Assembly (NCBI GenBank): GCA_900319835.1
Contig: ONPY01000052.1
Coordinates: 1 to 17,316, forward strand
Length of the DNA: 17,316 nucleotides
Source: an uncultured Eubacteriales bacterium
GTDB lineage: Bacteria; Bacillota_A; Clostridia; Oscillospirales; Oscillospiraceae
Reading direction: 5' to 3'
This document shows, piece by piece, positions 14,191 through 17,316 of this stretch (positions are counted from its first letter, which is position 1; each line of letters opens with the position of its first letter). Made by a program: the position numbers and the translations under genes. Below the pieces are notes generated by a model. The model saw only the letters and a list, made by a program, of their open reading frames with translations. It searched no databases and was not told the origin of the DNA.

Positions 14191-15240
14191 TTAAAGATTG
14201 TTCTGAATAAGCCACCGGATGAGAAAATCTGCGATTTCCAGATGATTCTTTTCCAGCATCATCATGTGGCTGTTACCGTGAATGCCGACGTCCTCCAGTC
14301 GCACGAAATCATGTCGGACGCCAAGCTGATCCATGACATAGGACAGCAGGTGGTCAAACTGCGCGTGATAGGACGCCTCGCTGACTGCCGTCAGAATCGG
14401 CATCGTGAGCCGAGGCAGGCGTCGCTCTTCGCCCAGCACCCAGCCGTCCACGAGTCCGGGACCGGGAGAGGGGAGAAGGCACAGCTTGAAATCCTCCGGT
14501 GACTGTACGGGCGGCTCAAAATGCAGCGGCACGTCGGCAAGCCCATAGTTCTTTGCCTTCGGGCTGCTCAAGTCCATGGAGAAAGGCGGCGCGGTCGGTT
14601 CCAGTGCAATGACCGCCTTAACATTCTCCGGGCAGGCGTCGGCCAGAAGCCAGCCAAAGGGCCCGGCCTGGGAGTGCGTCAGCAGGATGCTGGGGCCGAG
14701 CAGTTTGAGCAGTTCCTGTCCGGCAGCGAGCACAAGCTCCTGGGAGCGTTTGTTGGAGGGCAGATACTCCACCTGAGAGGCCGCGAACTGACGAAAAGTG
14801 GGATCATCCCAATCTCCGCCGTTTTCCGGCCACTGGGTGTGCAGCTTCGCCTGCGGCCAGGGGCCCTCATCGGTGGTGAAGCGCTGGCGCACGATCTGCA
14901 GGGGATGGAAGATGCGCGGCCCCTCCGCCGCCGGATGGTAGGCGGATCTGCCGCGGGCTGGCTGTTCGGCCAGCGCCACGCAAAATCCCTGCGAGACGAA
15001 ATAATCCGCCCAGCCCATGCGCCCATCGGGCGTTTGCAGCCAGTTCATGTTCGTCTGTCCGGCCCCGTGGAACATCACGACGGGATAGGGATGCTGTCTG
15101 ATGCGGGGCTCATAAACCTCCACAAACATCTGGCCGGTGAGAAAGCGCTTTCCGTCCGTCTCCGTGTAGTCGCCGCCTACATAGAAGCAGGCCTTCGCGC
15201 CGAGCGCGCTCTGGTCGATCCAGGGGATTCGTTTCTCCAT
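14191..15240 (-). CDS. Alpha/beta hydrolase of the Est713 (Alcaligenes esterase 713) type
   Basis: This 349-residue protein is an alpha/beta-fold hydrolase. The oxyanion motif FHGAGQTNMNW (57-67), the nucleophile in LLTHSQAGPFG (186-196, Ser190), an acid in IALEPTAPPF (Glu214) and the base in GIHGNSHMMM (319-328, His325) match esterase 713, whose triad uses Glu after strand six. Unlike the Alcaligenes enzyme, no signal peptide is visible, so it should be cytosolic. The natural substrate is unknown. I chose the ATG at 15240 because GAGGGTGA (15246-15253) lies 5 bases upstream; an ATG at 15255 overlapping the previous stop codon would add five residues but has no clear ribosome site. It is the second gene of an operon with the metallo-hydrolase. 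Confidence 0.88.
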   Translation of the reverse strand: MEKRIPWIDQSALGAKACFYVGGDYTETDGKRFLTGQMFVEVYEPRIRQHPYPVVMFHGAGQTNMNWLQTPDGRMGWADYFVSQGFCVALAEQPARGRSAYHPAAEGPRIFHPLQIVRQRFTTDEGPWPQAKLHTQWPENGGDWDDPTFRQFAASQVEYLPSNKRSQELVLAAGQELLKLLGPSILLTHSQAGPFGWLLADACPENVKAVIALEPTAPPFSMDLSSPKAKNYGLADVPLHFEPPVQSPEDFKLCLLPSPGPGLVDGWVLGEERRLPRLTMPILTAVSEASYHAQFDHLLSYVMDQLGVRHDFVRLEDVGIHGNSHMMMLEKNHLEIADFLIRWLIQNNL

Positions 15241-15251
15241 AGCGGTCACCC

Positions 15252-16166
15252 TCATTCGGCGACAATGCTCGTCTGGATCTGGTACCAGTGGTAGGGCTCG
15301 GGATTGAAGCCGCGGGCGGCACTGCCGTGCGCCTTCAGAATTTCATTGACCTGGGCAAAGTACTCGTTGAGATCCTCACCCTTGGCGCGTGCGTTGTTGT
15401 GGTGCAGAGGCAGGCAGAGCTGCGCGCCCATGCGCTCGATCATGCCGGCAAACTGCTCAGCGCTGTAGCTGCGGATACGATGGCAGAGCATGAGATTGGG
15501 CTTTTCCTCGCGCACATGCTGCACATGCTCGTCATAGTCGCGCCCGGCCTGAAAATCGATTTTGAAGTTGTTGTGCGTCTCAATGAGGTAGTTGAGATTG
15601 AACATGGAACCGAGAGGGCCGAAACGGCTGGGGCAGGGAATGCCAAAGCCCTCCGAGCCGTCGTAGAGGCAGCGGGGATCGCTGGGCCGCTGGAACTTGC
15701 CCTCGCGGAAGGCGCGGTTGTCGTGAGCGCCGGGATAGACCTTGAGAGTGAAATCGTCGAAATAATAGGTGTTGCCGGGGTACAGAGGATAGAGCGCGGC
15801 ATAGGGAATGTCAAAGGTTTTGGCCACTTCCTCGGCGCAGTAGGCCGGGACCAGCACACGGCCATAGAAGCGGTGCCAGAGCTGGCCGACCAGGTTGGAG
15901 TGGTCGCCGTGGACATGGTTGAGGAGGATATAGTCGGCGCCGGTGAAATCGTCCACAGAGAAGCCGCGCTGGGCATAGACCTGCTTCTCCATCTTCTGGT
16001 TTTTGGTGAGCTCTTCCTCGGGGATACCGTCAAAGGTCGCCGCGTCCAGATAGAAGGGGTCGGTCACGAGCACCTTCCCGCCGGGGAGAACCATCTCATA
16101 GCACTGGACAGAGATCCAGCGGATGCGCAGGGCCTGGGAACTGATGCTTTCAAGATAGGGCTGCAT
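15252..16166 (-). CDS. Metallo-beta-lactamase-fold hydrolase
   Basis: This 304-residue protein carries the dinuclear metal motif HVHGDH (84-89), with later candidate ligands in PGAHDN (His148), the FQAGRD segment (about 205-210) and PLHHNN (His255-256). The fold includes beta-lactamases, lactonases and the UlaG-type lactonases; the absence of a signal peptide and the overall pattern favour a cytosolic lactonase- or phosphodiesterase-like enzyme over a beta-lactamase. AGGAGG lies just ahead of the ATG. It is the first gene of a two-gene operon with the Est713-type hydrolase and is divergent from a LysR-type regulator. The pairing of a metallo-hydrolase and a serine hydrolase suggests successive steps on one ester or lactone substrate; that is inference. 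Confidence 0.88.
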   Translation of the reverse strand: MQPYLESISSQALRIRWISVQCYEMVLPGGKVLVTDPFYLDAATFDGIPEEELTKNQKMEKQVYAQRGFSVDDFTGADYILLNHVHGDHSNLVGQLWHRFYGRVLVPAYCAEEVAKTFDIPYAALYPLYPGNTYYFDDFTLKVYPGAHDNRAFREGKFQRPSDPRCLYDGSEGFGIPCPSRFGPLGSMFNLNYLIETHNNFKIDFQAGRDYDEHVQHVREEKPNLMLCHRIRSYSAEQFAGMIERMGAQLCLPLHHNNARAKGEDLNEYFAQVNEILKAHGSAARGFNPEPYHWYQIQTSIVAE

Positions 16167-16208
16167 GAAAATACCTCCTGTAAAAGTGATGATATTGTTT
16201 TTGTTTTT

Positions 16209-16254
16209 CTGATTTTACTATATCGTACAAAGAGGTATTATTCAAACTGATTTT
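16209..16254. promoter_or_regulatory. Direct repeats bracketing the hydrolase promoter
   Basis: CTGATTTT occurs at 16209-16216, touching the -10 box of the hydrolase promoter, and again at 16247-16254, just beyond its -35 box. The copies are 38 bases apart, in the same orientation. They could be contact sites for the divergent LysR-type regulator. I found no clean T-N11-A dyad. The region is AT-rich, so chance is possible. Confidence 0.25.
16217..16245 (-). promoter_or_regulatory. Promoter of the hydrolase operon
   Basis: On the minus strand TTGAAT (16240-16245), 17 bases, TATAGT (16217-16222): four of six and five of six consensus matches. The leader is about 45 bases and ends in AGGAGG before the metallo-hydrolase start. 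Confidence 0.65.
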
Positions 16255-16258
16255 TCTC

Positions 16259-16286
16259 TTGTTTTTATTCCTTTTTGTAATATAAT
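16259..16286 (+). promoter_or_regulatory. Promoter of the LysR-type regulator gene
   Basis: TTGTTT (16259-16264), 16 bases, perfect TATAAT (16281-16286). It lies 21 bases before the ATG, which is preceded by a purine-rich AAAGGGGGG ribosome site. Its -35 box is 13 bases from that of the divergent hydrolase promoter, a layout that allows one regulator to act on both. Confidence 0.65.
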
Positions 16287-16307
16287 GGCGGTAAAGGGGG
16301 GTGCGAA

Positions 16308-17216
16308 ATGAACATCAAGGACTATGAGTACATCTATGAGATCTCCCGCTGGGGCAGCATATCCAAGGCGGCGGAAAAACTCTGCATCACTCAGGGCGCG
16401 CTGACAAAATATCTGCAGCGTGTGGAGTATGAGCTCTCGGCGTCGCTGTTTCTGCGCAAGGGAAACCGCCTGGTCCCGACGAAGACCGGCGCGCTGTATC
16501 TGGCCAAAGCGCGGCAGATCATCGACCTGGACCATGAGCTGAGTGAAGAGATCGCCCGTCTCAACTGCTCCCAGGATGCGACGATCCGTTTTGGCTATCC
16601 CATGGGCATGCACGCCTTCGTGATGGAGTTTCTCCTCCCGGCCTTTTTTGCCGAGTGCCCGGATGCCAGCATCCGCCTGATGGAGGACAGCTCCAAGGTC
16701 GTCATTCAGGATGTGGATGAGGGGAAGCTGGATCTCTGCCTGGCCTATTCCTCCGACAGGGAGAGCGCCCTGGAGTATGATCTTCTGGCCGTGTCACGCA
16801 CGGTACTGGCTGTGCCGCGCAACTCTCCCCTGGTAAAGCTGGGGGTGCGGACGGAGGGACAGCCCTATCCGATTCTGAACGATCCGGCCTGGCTGGAGCA
16901 GCCGTATATTCAGATCGCGCAGCACACGCGCTCTGGGAAAGTGGCGGAAAACTATTTCAAACAAATCGGGCGCCGTCCCTTCAGCCGCATCTATGTGGAC
17001 GATACCCGCAGCGCGCTTTCCGCGGTGGAGCAGGGTCTGGGCAACAGCCTGCTGACCGCGATCCCGCACACGGACAAGCTGGTAAATTACCTGATCCTGC
17101 CCGACTTTCTGCCGGAGGAGCAAAAGGTCTACCTGGTTTTCCGCAAGAAAGAGGCGCCGGGCAAATCCATCAAGTGTCTGATCCGCCTTGCGCATGAGTT
17201 ATATCAGGAGTTTTAA
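16308..17216 (+). CDS. LysR-type transcriptional regulator
   Basis: The 302-residue length and layout are those of LysR-type regulators. The winged helix-turn-helix occupies about residues 1-60, with GSISKAAEKLCITQGALTKY (16-35) as the recognition region and LFLRKGNRLVPTKTG after it. A linker helix follows, then the two-lobed periplasmic-binding-protein-like effector domain (about 88-300), seen in IRFGYPMGMH, the DLCLAYSSD block and the GLGNSLLTAIP block. Members bind as tetramers at promoters and usually activate a divergent neighbour when an effector is present. Here the neighbour is the metallo-hydrolase/Est713 hydrolase operon, which is the likely target. The effector is unknown. A terminator follows directly. 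Confidence 0.93.
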   Translation: MNIKDYEYIYEISRWGSISKAAEKLCITQGALTKYLQRVEYELSASLFLRKGNRLVPTKTGALYLAKARQIIDLDHELSEEIARLNCSQDATIRFGYPMGMHAFVMEFLLPAFFAECPDASIRLMEDSSKVVIQDVDEGKLDLCLAYSSDRESALEYDLLAVSRTVLAVPRNSPLVKLGVRTEGQPYPILNDPAWLEQPYIQIAQHTRSGKVAENYFKQIGRRPFSRIYVDDTRSALSAVEQGLGNSLLTAIPHTDKLVNYLILPDFLPEEQKVYLVFRKKEAPGKSIKCLIRLAHELYQEF

Positions 17217-17229
17217 AAGGTTCTATAAT

Positions 17230-17278
17230 AAATGTTGGGGTAGCGAAGCCGAAAGGCAGAGCTACACCCAACATTTTT
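17230..17278 (+). terminator. Rho-independent terminator after the LysR-type gene
   Basis: A 10-bp outer stem (17230-17239 with 17267-17276) continues, past one bulged A (17266), into five more pairs (17240-17244 with 17261-17265). A symmetric three-by-three purine loop then leads to a GCC/GGC helix capped by GAAA (17251-17254). Five Ts (17274-17278) follow. The remaining bases to 17316 are purine-rich and hold no recognised feature. Confidence 0.8.
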
Positions 17279-17316
17279 GTAGAAGAAAAAAAGAGTAGAG
17301 CATAGAAGAAAAATCC

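Noticed and set aside
16167..16307. A classical T-N11-A LysR dyad
   Set aside because: The best partial symmetry (ATA-N13-TAT, 16221-16239 region) has the wrong spacing, so I did not annotate it as a binding site.
1..17316. CRISPR array, insertion sequence, prophage, tRNA or rRNA
   Set aside because: No regularly spaced repeats, transposase, integrase or RNA-gene sequence was found on either strand by reading.

Overview
The window comes from a GC-rich, endospore-forming member of the Clostridia, most likely of the Oscillospiraceae/Ruminococcaceae type. The evidence is a near-textbook SpoIIID, a class III (Firmicutes) fructose-1,6-bisphosphatase, a DUF4914 protein, a DUF5685/J-domain operon with a cysteine-rich tail, strong Shine-Dalgarno sites, and AT-rich spacers between GC-rich genes. 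It reads as chromosomal and mostly housekeeping or metabolic. I see no rRNA, tRNA, transposase, phage gene or CRISPR array.

Layout. 1-168: no gene; a perfect 50-bp palindrome and a strong terminator. 169-2099 (minus): three-gene operon of a membrane zinc-ribbon protein, a DUF5685 protein and a J-domain protein. 2271-4169 (minus): a DUF4914 protein with an HPr-kinase/PEPCK-like P-loop, its own promoter and terminator, and a TTG start. 4416-5174 (plus): truA. 5259-7938 (plus): larB-larE-larC, the nickel-pincer cofactor pathway, closed by a terminator. 8069-13684 (plus): a promoter, then a secreted NlpC/P60 protein fused to a guanine-deaminase-like domain, fbp, and a GT4 glycosyltransferase with a coiled-coil tail, ending in a hairpin shared with the convergent spoIIID. 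13763-14023 (minus): spoIIID. 14191-16166 (minus): a metallo-beta-lactamase-fold hydrolase and an Est713-like alpha/beta hydrolase, divergent from a LysR-type regulator (16308-17216, plus) that probably controls them.

How genes work together. LarB activates nicotinic acid adenine dinucleotide, LarE donates sulfur and LarC inserts nickel. No LarA-type client enzyme is in the window, so the cofactor must serve a protein encoded elsewhere. The two-hydrolase unit with its divergent regulator looks like a small inducible catabolic or detoxification unit.

The most unusual items are: (1) the secreted NlpC/P60-deaminase fusion, whose zinc site looks intact but whose substrate pocket differs from guanine deaminase; (2) two aspartate-rich motifs in the DUF5685 protein that resemble squalene/phytoene synthases; (3) a LarE with three cysteines placed as in the iron-sulfur-cluster type; and (4) a DUF4914 protein with HPr-kinase-like motifs. 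No wholly new multi-gene system is proven by the sequence; these are the best candidates.
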